A stretch of DNA of 7,604 bases from an uncultured Saprospiraceae bacterium (GTDB lineage: Bacteria > Bacteroidota > Bacteroidia > Chitinophagales > Saprospiraceae): NCBI GenBank assembly GCA_937942465.1, contig CALDEO010000231.1, forward strand, positions 1 through 7,604. The letters are read 5' to 3'. Of the stretch, positions 1 to 6,512 are shown in pieces (position 1 is the stretch's first letter; each line of letters begins with the position of its first letter). The position numbers and the translations under genes were made by a program. The notes beneath the pieces are model-generated. The model did no database searches and had not been told where the DNA came from. It saw only the letters and a program-made list of their open reading frames with translations.

Positions 1-266
1 CCATCTGCCAGTAAAGGAGTACCGATCATCTTGGCTTCTTCATATGGTCTAGTGTATCCTTCTGCTTCAATAACCTTAAGTGAATCCTTAGAGAGCATAT
101 GTTCTACTTTCTTAAAATATTCAGGCATTGCCGCTTGTTCCGCTTTATCTAGTGGAGCACCAAAGTCTCCTTCTACACAGCAAGCACCTTTACATTTAGA
201 TAAATCACAGACAAATTGCTGATTTATTAATTCGTCACTTACAAGTATATCGCCAATCAAAATCAT
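1..266 (-). CDS. DUF3109 family cysteine-cluster protein (C-terminal part cut off by window edge)
   Basis: Translating the minus strand from the ATG at 266-264 gives 88 codons open to the window edge. The protein begins MILIGDILVSDELINQQFVC. It then has a cysteine cluster C20, C25, C29, C30 (CDLSKCKGACC), followed by VEGDFGAPLD and, near the cut, GTPLLADG. This is the characteristic N-terminus of the Bacteroidota DUF3109 family, related to the YkgJ-type CxxxxCxxxCC proteins thought to bind a metal or Fe-S cluster; its biochemical role is not established. The frame is closed upstream by a stop at 296-294 and no other ATG lies between, so this start is well supported. The family is roughly 190 residues, so about half is missing. 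The gene is divergent from the rest of the window and its frame explains a spurious plus-strand ORF at 31-222. Confidence 0.88.
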   Translation of the reverse strand, partial: MILIGDILVSDELINQQFVCDLSKCKGACCVEGDFGAPLDKAEQAAMPEYFKKVEHMLSKDSLKVIEAEGYTRPYEEAKMIGTPLLAD

Positions 267-274
267 ATTACTAG

Positions 275-282
275 CAAATGTA
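275..282 (-). promoter_or_regulatory. Possible -7 element (TACATTTG) for the DUF3109 gene
   Basis: Read on the minus strand, 282-275 is TACATTTG, an exact match to the Bacteroidota -7 consensus TAnnTTTG. It lies only 8 bases before the ATG at 266, so transcription would start almost at the start codon, giving a very short or no leader. There is no TTG at the usual 17-23 base spacing further upstream. The match may be chance in AT-rich DNA. Confidence 0.3.
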
Positions 283-497
283 GCAGTAACATCTTATTTA
301 GTAATCATATTTCGATTTAAAATTATGGCTACATGATGTTTGGCGACCGAGTATGTTGCTGGGTGATTACTTCCGGATTTATAATAATAATCAATGGAAT
401 ATTTGATCGCAATCAATTATATACGAATTAAAAATGTATGTCAAAAACATTTAAACGCTGCATTATATGATAGATCGTTAGTATTATTGTAAGAATT

Positions 498-529
498 TTG
501 AAAATCTATTCTTTAAAAACTTAGTTTTT
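498..529 (+). promoter_or_regulatory. Possible promoter of the small exported protein gene
   Basis: TTG at 498-500 is followed after 21 bases by TAGTTTTT at 522-529, one mismatch from the Bacteroidota TAnnTTTG element. Transcription would begin around 535, leaving a leader of about 45 bases before the ATG at 579. Spacing is within the known range, but the -7 element is imperfect. Confidence 0.35.
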
Positions 530-578
530 CAGAATTAATCTAAGATAATTGTAGTTAGTAAAGAATAAAGTCTAACAG

Positions 579-1001
579 ATGAAGCACATACTAATAATGT
601 TATTTTTGACGAGTACCTTGTCCATGTCGGCACAGGTGATCAATCAGAAACAAGTATATATAGAGGCTACTACACTATCTGAGAGGTATGGTATGGATGA
701 CAATCAGAAGTTACAATTGCAAAAAATCATAGAAAAGAAATACGTAGATCTTAATAATATCATTGGGTATCGAGAGCAGAGCCCAAAGGTGTATAGAACT
801 AAGAGAAAAGCGATCTATGCAGGTATGGAGCAATCTATACAGCAAGTGATGACCAAGAAGCAACTTGCTGTATATAAAATGAGGCAAGAAGACTCTAAAA
901 TGAAAAGAGGTAAGAACGTCAGTAAGCTCAGATCGACCAAAGTGTCAGAGCAAGAAAGGCCACATGGAAACAAAGTATTACCGCCAGACGGTAAAAACTA
1001 A
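579..1001 (+). CDS. Small exported helical protein, possibly Spy/CpxP (LTxxQ)-like
   Basis: This 140-residue protein starts with a clear signal peptide: K2, a hydrophobic run at residues 4-14, then SMSAQ, with likely cleavage around residue 18, so the mature protein should be periplasmic or exposed. Residues 28-105 look mostly alpha-helical and charged. They contain DDNQKLQLQKIIEKKY (about 41-56) and MTKKQLAVYKMRQ (about 91-103). That arrangement, two helical stretches each introduced by a 'xxxxQ' turn, resembles the Spy/CpxP-like LTxxQ proteins common in Bacteroidota, but the match is loose and I would not name it firmly. The last 35 residues are rich in Lys, Arg and Ser and probably disordered. 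There are no cysteines. The gene ends 65 bases before citrate synthase with no convincing terminator between, so co-transcription is possible. No strong Shine-Dalgarno sequence precedes the ATG. Confidence 0.72.
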   Translation: MKHILIMLFLTSTLSMSAQVINQKQVYIEATTLSERYGMDDNQKLQLQKIIEKKYVDLNNIIGYREQSPKVYRTKRKAIYAGMEQSIQQVMTKKQLAVYKMRQEDSKMKRGKNVSKLRSTKVSEQERPHGNKVLPPDGKN

Positions 1002-1066
1002 AACAAAAACGTACTATTTTTCATTCATAATTATATAATTCTAAAAAGGCAAATAATACCCACTAA

Positions 1067-2371
1067 ATGGACCCATTAAAGAAAAAATTTCAAGAAAAAT
1101 CAGCTGCATTAAAAGTAGAAATCAAAGCATTCTTAAAAGAGAATGGAAATACTAAGGTTGATGAGGTAACTCTGAGTCAAGTGTTCGGAGGAATGAGAGG
1201 AGTAAAAAGTATGGTTTGGGAGACTTCTCAGTTGGATGCTCATGAAGGTATTCGATTTAGAGGGTATTCTATACCACAGCTGAGAGAGTTACTACCAAAA
1301 GTGGAAGGTGGTGAAGAGCCGCTACCAGAAGGTTTATTCTGGTTGATGCTAGTAGGAGAGATCCCTACGAATGAAGAAGTACAATGGTTGACTAAAGAAT
1401 GGCAGAAAAGAAGTGATGTGCCTGCACATACATTCGCTGCGATAGATGCTATGCCTGATGATTCTCATCCAATGGCACAGTTTAGTGTAGCTATTAACTC
1501 TATGCAGACAGAGAGTGTATTCACTCAACGATATGCAGAGGGTATAAGTAAGCATGATTACTGGGATCCAACATATGAGGATGCTATGAATCTTATTGCT
1601 AAGCTTCCTAAAGTAGCAGCATATATATATAGAAAGGTATATCATAAAGGAAATCACATCAAGTCTGATGATTCACTTGATTGGGCAGCAAATTTTGCTC
1701 ACTTATTGGGTGTTGAAAATAAAGACTTTCAATCTTTAATGAGATTGTATCTTACAATCCATGCAGATCATGAAGGTGGTAATGCATCAGCACATACCGT
1801 ACATCTAGTAGGGTCTACGTTGAGTGATGCTTATTTCTCATTAGCTGCAGGTATGAATTCTCTAGCAGGTCCATTACATGGATTGGCCAATCAAGAAGTA
1901 ATCAAGTGGATATTTGAAATGGTAGAATCACTAGATACTACTAAACCATCTCCAGAGCAGATAGAGCAGTATATACATGATACATTGGCCAAAGGTCAAG
2001 TGATACCAGGATACGGTCATGCAGTATTGCGTCAGCCAGATCCAAGGTTTATGGCTCAGAAGAAGTTTGCAGAAGATTATATCAAAGACGACGACTACGT
2101 TAATATCGTATGGAGTTTATTTGAGATCGTACCAAGAGTATTAGGTGCTCTAGGTAAAGTTAAAAATCCATGGCCTAATGTTGATGCGCATTCAGGTGCA
2201 TTGCTTGTACATTATGGTCTTAAAGAGTACACATATTATACTGTGTTATTCGGAGTTTCAAGAGCATTAGGTGTATTATCATCATTATGTTGGTCAAGAG
2301 CATTAGGGTTCCCACTAGAGAGACCTAAGTCAATGACATTTGATGCAATCAAAGATTTAGTTAAAAACTAA
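1067..2371 (+). CDS. Citrate synthase, type I (mitochondrial-like)
   Basis: This enzyme condenses oxaloacetate and acetyl-CoA to citrate, the entry step of the TCA cycle, in the cytoplasm. The 434-residue length is that of the dimeric eukaryotic-type enzyme without a targeting peptide. Its three catalytic residues are in textbook contexts: H271 in [12 protein letters not shown]318 in [15 protein letters not shown], and D373 in [10 protein letters not shown] (equivalent to pig H274, H320, D375). Substrate-binding residues are also present: H235 in [14 protein letters not shown]327, R399 in SRALG, and R419 in [14 protein letters not shown] (41-45) and [20 protein letters not shown] (51-70) are also typical. 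All visible active-site residues are intact, so it should be functional. The ATG at 1067 gives the usual MDxLKKKF start. It lies 13 bases upstream of gcvH, which suggests one transcript. No TAnnTTTG promoter is obvious in the 65 bases upstream. Confidence 0.97.
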   Translation: MDPLKKKFQEKSAALKVEIKAFLKENGNTKVDEVTLSQVFGGMRGVKSMVWETSQLDAHEGIRFRGYSIPQLRELLPKVEGGEEPLPEGLFWLMLVGEIPTNEEVQWLTKEWQKRSDVPAHTFAAIDAMPDDSHPMAQFSVAINSMQTESVFTQRYAEGISKHDYWDPTYEDAMNLIAKLPKVAAYIYRKVYHKGNHIKSDDSLDWAANFAHLLGVENKDFQSLMRLYLTIHADHEGGNASAHTVHLVGSTLSDAYFSLAAGMNSLAGPLHGLANQEVIKWIFEMVESLDTTKPSPEQIEQYIHDTLAKGQVIPGYGHAVLRQPDPRFMAQKKFAEDYIKDDDYVNIVWSLFEIVPRVLGALGKVKNPWPNVDAHSGALLVHYGLKEYTYYTVLFGVSRALGVLSSLCWSRALGFPLERPKSMTFDAIKDLVKN

Positions 2372-2384
2372 GAATCAAAATAGA

Positions 2385-2774
2385 ATGAACATACCACAGA
2401 ATTTAAAATATACTAAAGAGCACGAGTGGGTAAGAGTTGAAGGTGATATAGCTTATGTTGGTATTACTGATTTTGCCCAGTCTGAGCTTGGAGAGTTGGT
2501 CTATGTAGAAGTAGACACCGTTGGAGATTGCATAGAGTCAGGCGAGGTCTTCGGTACTGTTGAGGCAGTAAAGACGACATCAGACTTATTTATGCCGGTA
2601 AGTGGTGAGATATTGGAGTTTAACGCCGTTCTGGATGAGAACGAAGGAGACGACCCTGGTAAAGCCAATACAGACCCGTATGGTGATGGATGGATCATCA
2701 AAGTGAAACTATCTAAATTGTCAGAAATTGAAGATCTGATGGATGCAGAAGGGTACACTGGATTGATATCATAA
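2385..2774 (+). CDS. gcvH: Glycine cleavage system H protein
   Basis: This is the lipoyl carrier of the glycine cleavage system: it shuttles the aminomethyl group between the P protein (glycine decarboxylase), the T protein and the L protein in the cytoplasm. The 129-residue length is standard. The N-terminus reads [16 protein letters not shown], followed by the [18 protein letters not shown] block (26-43). The lipoylated lysine is K63 in [13 protein letters not shown]. The C-terminal half has [21 protein letters not shown], with the usual N/P/Y/G/W signature. All expected motifs are intact. None of gcvP, gcvT or lpd is nearby, so the other components are encoded elsewhere. It follows citrate synthase by 13 bases and precedes a VanZ gene by 62 bases, a gcvH-vanZ-tonB order that I recall as recurrent in Bacteroidota. 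Confidence 0.97.
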   Translation: MNIPQNLKYTKEHEWVRVEGDIAYVGITDFAQSELGELVYVEVDTVGDCIESGEVFGTVEAVKTTSDLFMPVSGEILEFNAVLDENEGDDPGKANTDPYGDGWIIKVKLSKLSEIEDLMDAEGYTGLIS

Positions 2775-2836
2775 ATTAAAATCGAAGCCGTACACCAAAA
2801 TCAAATTGGGGTGCATCTTTATAAATATAAGCGATT

Positions 2837-3184
2837 GTGAAAGCACAATACTTTAAGTACATGTGTGGATTTTGGTTGATTGCAGTTACGATTGCATCAT
2901 TAATTTCTGCTCATTCGATTCCTACTGTAGGATTGATAAAAATTGAAGGCTTAGACAAGGTAGTACATTTCGTAATGTATATGGGATTGTGCTTCTTGCT
3001 GTTAAAGTCAATAAAGAATAGAAATACTGCCATATTGTTATTTTGCATAATGTATGGCATATTGATGGAATTGTTACAATTTTTAATTTCTTCAGGCAGG
3101 AGTTTTGACTTCTTTGATATTATTGCTAATATTATCGGAGCAAACGTAGGAGCTTTATTAGCCACTAGAATTTTAAACAAATAA
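2837..3184 (+). CDS. VanZ family small membrane protein
   Basis: This is a 115-residue protein with about four predicted membrane segments: residues 9-26, 42-56, 65-84 and 92-110. Family motifs are present: D40-K-V-V-H44-F in the second segment, E78-L-L-Q81 followed by S86-G-R88, then D91/D94 and N98/G101 in the last segment. VanZ-like proteins are named after the teicoplanin-resistance protein of Tn1546. Most relatives, including short ones like this, have no known substrate, and there is no vanA-type cluster here, so a resistance role should not be inferred. The start is a GTG at 2837; the next in-frame ATG is at 2861, which would remove only eight residues, and the basic MKAQYFKY lead-in favours GTG. 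The stop is 3 bases before the tonB start, implying translational coupling. Confidence 0.87.
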   Translation: MKAQYFKYMCGFWLIAVTIASLISAHSIPTVGLIKIEGLDKVVHFVMYMGLCFLLLKSIKNRNTAILLFCIMYGILMELLQFLISSGRSFDFFDIIANIIGANVGALLATRILNK

Positions 3185-3187
3185 TAT

Positions 3188-4105
3188 ATGTTATCTAATC
3201 TAGAATTTACAACACCAATCGTACTAGGCACATTTGTCTTTTTGGTGTTGTTGACGATTGGATTGATTTTGTTTTTCAAAATGAAATTCAAATCAAATAC
3301 CAATCTAAAAGAAAAGCATCAAGGAAATGGTGTTAAGGAGAGCCTAGCAGCTAGAACCAAGTACCCAGAGGTAAATGCGTTCAACCTGTCAGGACCGTTA
3401 TTAAATTATGGTCTTTCAGCTTCGTTGGTCTTAGTGATCACAGCGTTGTCTTGGACAACTTACGAGAAAGCGATCTTTATACCAGATAATGCTCTGGAAC
3501 TAGATGAAGAGATCGAAATCGAACCACCAAGAACAGCAGAACCACCTCCACCGCCACCACCACCACCACCACCGGTGATCGAGGAAGTGCCGGAAGAGGA
3601 AATCGAAGAGGAAGAGGAGCCTGTATTTGAGGATCAGTCAGTTGAAGATGAGACTATCATCGAAGACCTACCTGAGCCAGTAGAAGATGCACCACCTCCG
3701 CCACCACCACCACCACCGCCACCGCCAGAAGAGGATGAAATCTTCAAAGTGGTAGAGCAGATGCCTAGATTTCCAGGTTGTGAAAATGAAGCAACAGATG
3801 CGGAAAAGAAAAAATGTTCAGATACGAATCTTGTAAAGTTTCTTTATAAGAGTCTTAAATATCCAGCGATTGCCCGTGAAAACGGTGTAGAAGGAACTGT
3901 AGTTATTCAGTTTGTCGTAAACAAAGATGGATCTGTAGGAGATGTAAATCTTGTCAGAGATATCGGAGCAGGATGTGGAGAAGCAGCCGTAAAGGTTGTT
4001 AACTCAATGAACAGCATGGGCGAAAAGTGGACGCCAGGTAAGCAAAGAGGTAGAGCTGTAAAAGTATTCTACACATTACCAGTGAAGTTTAAATTAGAAG
4101 GATAA
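3188..4105 (+). CDS. tonB: TonB family energy transducer with extra N-terminal membrane segment
   Basis: TonB proteins carry proton-motive-force energy from the ExbB/ExbD complex across the periplasm to TonB-dependent outer-membrane receptors. Order in the 305 residues: a hydrophobic segment at 10-30, a Lys-rich loop at 31-58, a second hydrophobic segment at about 71-91 (the usual TonB anchor, preceded by ARTKYPEV), an acidic/proline periplasmic spacer with 11 prolines (119-129) and 12 prolines (169-180), and a TonB_C domain from about 185. The last includes MPRFPGCE with C198, then C210, LKYPAIARENGVEGTVVIQFVV, and a final TPGKQRGRAVKVFYTLPVKF block. C198/C210 may form a disulfide, and C263 is also present. 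An in-frame ATG at 3281 would give a conventional single-anchor TonB of 274 residues, but coupling to vanZ (3-base gap) favours 3188. The terminator at 4134 follows. No exbB/exbD genes are in view. Confidence 0.92.
   Translation: MLSNLEFTTPIVLGTFVFLVLLTIGLILFFKMKFKSNTNLKEKHQGNGVKESLAARTKYPEVNAFNLSGPLLNYGLSASLVLVITALSWTTYEKAIFIPDNALELDEEIEIEPPRTAEPPPPPPPPPPPVIEEVPEEEIEEEEEPVFEDQSVEDETIIEDLPEPVEDAPPPPPPPPPPPPEEDEIFKVVEQMPRFPGCENEATDAEKKKCSDTNLVKFLYKSLKYPAIARENGVEGTVVIQFVVNKDGSVGDVNLVRDIGAGCGEAAVKVVNSMNSMGEKWTPGKQRGRAVKVFYTLPVKFKLEG
3542..3574 (+). repeat. CCN proline-codon tract 1 in tonB (11 prolines)
   Basis: Eleven consecutive proline codons, mainly CCA with occasional CCT and CCG, encode residues 119-129 of the TonB spacer. 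Such tracts form rigid polyproline II rods that help span the periplasm. They also stall ribosomes and depend on EF-P. Confidence 0.95.
3692..3727 (+). repeat. CCN proline-codon tract 2 in tonB (12 prolines)
   Basis: Twelve consecutive proline codons encode residues 169-180. The tract begins with the same bases as the first one (ACCACCTCC at 3541 and 3691). The two are separated by about 39 acidic residues. The near-repeat DNA could allow length variation by slippage or recombination. Confidence 0.95.
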
Positions 4106-4133
4106 TCTAAACCATTATTCTTAGTGAAATATT

Positions 4134-4180
4134 AAATAAGGTTTTCTGAAGCAATTCGGAAAACCTTATTTTTGTTTTAG
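4134..4180 (+). terminator. Intrinsic terminator closing the citrate synthase-gcvH-vanZ-tonB block
   Basis: Left arm 4134-4150 and right arm 4155-4171 pair over 17 positions, all Watson-Crick except one T-G wobble (4147-4158). They enclose a GCAA tetraloop of the stable GNRA class. The core reads AATAAGGTTTTC ... GAAAACCTTATT and is followed by TTTTTGTTTT, the T-rich tail. It begins 29 bases after the tonB stop. The stem also works on the other strand, where the A-run before it would supply T residues only weakly, so it is best read as a plus-strand terminator. Confidence 0.93.
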
Positions 4181-4190
4181 GGCTGATTTA

Positions 4191-4218
4191 TTGCCATTTA
4201 CTACTACAAATACCTTTG
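4191..4218 (+). promoter_or_regulatory. Promoter of the TPR-DUF4286 unit
   Basis: TTG at 4191-4193, a 17-base spacer, then TACCTTTG at 4211-4218: both parts of the Bacteroidota promoter consensus (TTG, N17-23, TAnnTTTG) match exactly. It sits immediately after the tonB terminator, as expected for a new transcription unit. Transcription would start at about 4224, giving a leader of roughly 115 bases before the ATG at 4340. A weaker TAACTTTA at 4289-4296 lacks an upstream TTG. Confidence 0.7.
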
Positions 4219-4237
4219 GAATTACGTTTTATTCCAA
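4216..4237. repeat. Inverted repeat overlapping the -7 element
   Basis: TTGGAAT (4216-4222) and ATTCCAA (4231-4237) are exact inverse copies separated by eight bases. The left arm overlaps the last bases of the TACCTTTG promoter element. It could be an operator half-site pair for a dimeric regulator, or chance. It is not followed by a T-run, so it is not a terminator. Confidence 0.4.
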
Positions 4238-4339
4238 GAAAATATATGGAACATATCGTAATCAATGGTAAAAGATTTTAATAAGTTATAACTTTACTCT
4301 TGGTATAGCGTTTAATTAAAAATTCAACTAAAGTAATCA

Positions 4340-6151
4340 ATGAATATACTTCGCTTATTTGCTGTTTTGGTACTGATGATATGTGGCTTTACTGTCTCAT
4401 CTCAAAACAGTGCTGGACTTGCTCAGGAGTACTTCAATACTGGTGAGTATGAAAAGGCAGCAACAGTATTTAAGCGTTTATACGAAAAACAGGGTGGCTC
4501 ATTACATTACTACCGTCGATATATAGAATGTCTGCTGTCGCTAGAAGATTATGATGTTGCCGAAAAATCAGTAAGAGCAGAACTAAAACGAAAACCAATG
4601 AATGCCTCACTATATGTGACGCTTGGTAATCTGCTTGAGCGAAAATCAGAAACTGAGGCCGCCGACAAAGAATATAGAAACGCCATAGCTAAGATCAAAG
4701 CGAGTCCCAATGAGATTAATAACATGGGAAGGGCATTTACAGATCTTGCAAAGTTTGATCTAGCTATTGAGACATACTTAAAAGGGGAAGAATTATTAGA
4801 TTTTAAAGGTCGATATGCACCATATCTTGCTAATCTATATTTCCGAAAAGGAGATATGAAGAACATGATCAAGCAGAATCTATTATATGGACAAATGCAG
4901 AAAAATCAGCGTCCGGGGATAAAAGCGAGATTTCAAAAGGCATTTAAGGATGAGGACTACGTAGAGTTAAAGACTCAACTGTACGAACAGATCCAAGAAA
5001 ATCCTGATCAAGCCTACTACTCAGAAATGCTGGAGTGGGTATTTATCCAAAAGAAACAATATACAAAAGCATTGCGTCAAGCAATGTCAAGAGATAGACT
5101 CACAGATAGTCATGGTCTGCAAGTATTAGATCTAGCAGAGATCATGGAAAAAGAAGGAGAGTATGCGCTAGCAATCGATGCTTATAAGTATGTGCAAGAG
5201 GTAAGTATCAAGACATCTAAGACATATATCATCGCTTCTAGAAGTCTGCTCAATAGTGCCAAAAAGTTAGTAATTAAGAATCCTAACTATACGCAGGCAG
5301 ACCTTGTGATACTAGAACAGAGTCATGAGGATTTTTTCGAGAAATCGGGAAAGAGCTTTGAGACAGCAAGTATCATGATGGACTATGCGGAGGTGCAAGC
5401 GACATTGCTCAATAACTTGCCTAAAGCGATTGAGTTGTTGAATGAAGTACAGACTTTCGTCAGGTTGAGTAGTAGACTCAAGGCGGAGTCTAAGTTGCAG
5501 TTAGGTGATTACTATTTGATGGATCAGAATATCTGGGAAGCAACATTGTTGTATTCTCAAGTAGATAAGGCCAATAAGGAAAAAGAAATAGGAGAGGAAG
5601 CACGATATCGGAATGCGAGATTGTCATTCTTTAATGGAGACTTTGAGTGGGCTCAGGCGCAATACGATATATTGAAGTCAGCAACTAGTAAGTTGATATC
5701 AAACGATGCGATAGATCAATCGGTATTTATAACTGATAATCTTGGGTTGGATACTACGATGGTCCCATTACAATTATTTGCGAAAGCTGAATTATTGAAT
5801 TTCCAAAATAAGTATGATGAGGCTTTTATGAAGTTGGACTCTATCTTAATCTTATTTCCAAAGCATGGGCTTACGGATGATATCGCATATGTAAAGGCTA
5901 AGACGCTGATCAAGCAAAAGAAATATACCGAAGCGGTACCTCTTTTTGAGATGATTGTAAAAGACTTCAATGAGGATATCAGAGCAGACAACGCTTTGTT
6001 TGAGTTAGCAGAGTTGTATGACTATCAGCTTGATGATGATGCTAAAGCTGCGGAATTATATAAGAAATTATACTTGGAATTTTCTAATAGTACCCTGGCT
6101 GTAGAAGCGAGAAAGAGGTCGAGAGCAATGGAATCTGAGCAAATACAGTAA
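4340..6151 (+). CDS. Exported tetratricopeptide-repeat protein
   Basis: This 603-residue protein has a signal peptide (residues 1-21: R5, hydrophobic 6-17, ending TVSSQ), so the chain is periplasmic or envelope-associated. There is no lipobox cysteine at the cleavage site, since C15 is within the hydrophobic core. Helical repeats follow: GLAQEYFNTGEYEKAATVF (26-44), LGNLLERKSETEAADKEY (95-112), AFTDLAKFDLAIETY (132-146), AEIMEKEGEYALAIDAY (266-282), GDYYLMDQNIWEATLLYSQV (389-408) and ARLSFFNGDFEWAQAQY (426-442). The C-terminal FPKHGLTDDIAYVKAKTL...KKYTEAVPLFEMIVKDF...RADNALFELAELY (506-560) and YKKLYLEFSNSTLAVEARKR (573-592) resemble BamD/YbgF-type repeats. It is therefore a scaffold of unknown partner, probably in outer-membrane or envelope assembly; the specific role is not shown. 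It starts a new unit behind the promoter at 4191 and is 6 bases from the DUF4286 gene. Confidence 0.85.
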   Translation: MNILRLFAVLVLMICGFTVSSQNSAGLAQEYFNTGEYEKAATVFKRLYEKQGGSLHYYRRYIECLLSLEDYDVAEKSVRAELKRKPMNASLYVTLGNLLERKSETEAADKEYRNAIAKIKASPNEINNMGRAFTDLAKFDLAIETYLKGEELLDFKGRYAPYLANLYFRKGDMKNMIKQNLLYGQMQKNQRPGIKARFQKAFKDEDYVELKTQLYEQIQENPDQAYYSEMLEWVFIQKKQYTKALRQAMSRDRLTDSHGLQVLDLAEIMEKEGEYALAIDAYKYVQEVSIKTSKTYIIASRSLLNSAKKLVIKNPNYTQADLVILEQSHEDFFEKSGKSFETASIMMDYAEVQATLLNNLPKAIELLNEVQTFVRLSSRLKAESKLQLGDYYLMDQNIWEATLLYSQVDKANKEKEIGEEARYRNARLSFFNGDFEWAQAQYDILKSATSKLISNDAIDQSVFITDNLGLDTTMVPLQLFAKAELLNFQNKYDEAFMKLDSILILFPKHGLTDDIAYVKAKTLIKQKKYTEAVPLFEMIVKDFNEDIRADNALFELAELYDYQLDDDAKAAELYKKLYLEFSNSTLAVEARKRSRAMESEQIQ

Positions 6152-6157
6152 TAAACA

Positions 6158-6472
6158 ATGAAGCAAATACTATATAACGTAACATTCAAAATATCCGAAG
6201 ACTTCCTTGATGAGTGGCTAGAGTGGGCAAGAAGTGCCTATGTGGGGATGCATATGGATGGTGATACATTTAGTGAATTTAAGATACTCAGAATTCTCGG
6301 AGATGACACCGAGCATGGGAGTAGTTATGCAGTACAGTTTATAGCTAAGGATATAGTGACGTTCCAGAAATTTGCTGGAACAACGGCGTTGAGTATACAG
6401 ACTGAACAGCGTAGAATATGTGGAGAGAGAGCATTGAGTTTCAGTACGATCATGGAGATTGTACACCAATAA
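6158..6472 (+). CDS. DUF4286 family protein
   Basis: This 104-residue protein has no signal peptide or membrane segment, so it is probably cytoplasmic. It opens with KQILYNVTFKISEDFLDEWLEW, continues with FSEFKILRILGDDTEHGSSYAVQFIA (39-64), and has a C-terminal helix with QTEQRRICGERALSFSTIMEIV. This is the layout of the Bacteroidota family DUF4286: YNVT strand, WLEW helix, GxxYAVQ strand, and a terminal helix with G..A..F. The alternating strand-helix pattern suggests a ferredoxin-like, monooxygenase-type (dimeric alpha/beta barrel) fold, but that is inference and no catalytic residues can be pointed to. It starts 6 bases after the TPR gene, implying translational coupling and suggesting a linked role. 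It is followed after 40 bases by acyl-CoA dehydrogenase. Confidence 0.85.
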   Translation: MKQILYNVTFKISEDFLDEWLEWARSAYVGMHMDGDTFSEFKILRILGDDTEHGSSYAVQFIAKDIVTFQKFAGTTALSIQTEQRRICGERALSFSTIMEIVHQ

Positions 6473-6512
6473 AGAACATTTTTGAATCTATAACTATAGA
6501 ACAATATACGAT

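Larger units (their letters stand above)
267..578. other. Divergent intergenic region (312 bases)
   Basis: This AT-rich stretch separates the minus-strand DUF3109 gene from the plus-strand small exported protein gene. I see no coding frame with a convincing protein, no tRNA and no strong hairpin. It contains one candidate promoter element for each direction, annotated separately. A short inverted pair CTTAG/CTAAG (520-524 and 539-543) is too weak to call. Most of the middle (about 300-480) has nothing I can assign. Confidence 0.6.

Noticed and set aside
31..222. A 63-codon plus-strand open frame
   Set aside because: It is antisense to the DUF3109 gene, whose minus-strand frame carries clear family motifs; the plus-strand protein has no recognisable features.
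1002..1024. AAAAAC ... TTTTT between the small exported protein and citrate synthase as a terminator
   Set aside because: The stem would be five A-T pairs with no G-C core; this is too weak to terminate and expected in AT-rich DNA.
1349..1657. A 102-codon minus-strand open frame inside citrate synthase
   Set aside because: It lies opposite a fully conserved enzyme; the cysteine- and isoleucine-rich translation is typical of an antisense shadow.
2786..2818. Possible hairpin CACC ... GGTG between gcvH and vanZ
   Set aside because: Only four clean pairs, or six with a two-base bulge, and no T-run follows, so it does not support a terminator.
2837..3184. Glycopeptide-resistance role for the VanZ-like gene
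   Set aside because: There is no vanHAX or other resistance context, and short VanZ-domain proteins are widespread in Bacteroidota without a link to resistance.
2911..3303. A 130-codon minus-strand open frame across vanZ and the start of tonB
   Set aside because: It overlaps two supported genes on the other strand and gives a low-complexity Asn/Lys/Ile-rich translation without motifs.
4549..4872. Minus-strand open frames inside the TPR gene (also 5716-5991) and inside the DUF4286 gene (6218-6469)
   Set aside because: All are opposite genes with recognisable repeats or family motifs, and none has a start context or domain of its own.
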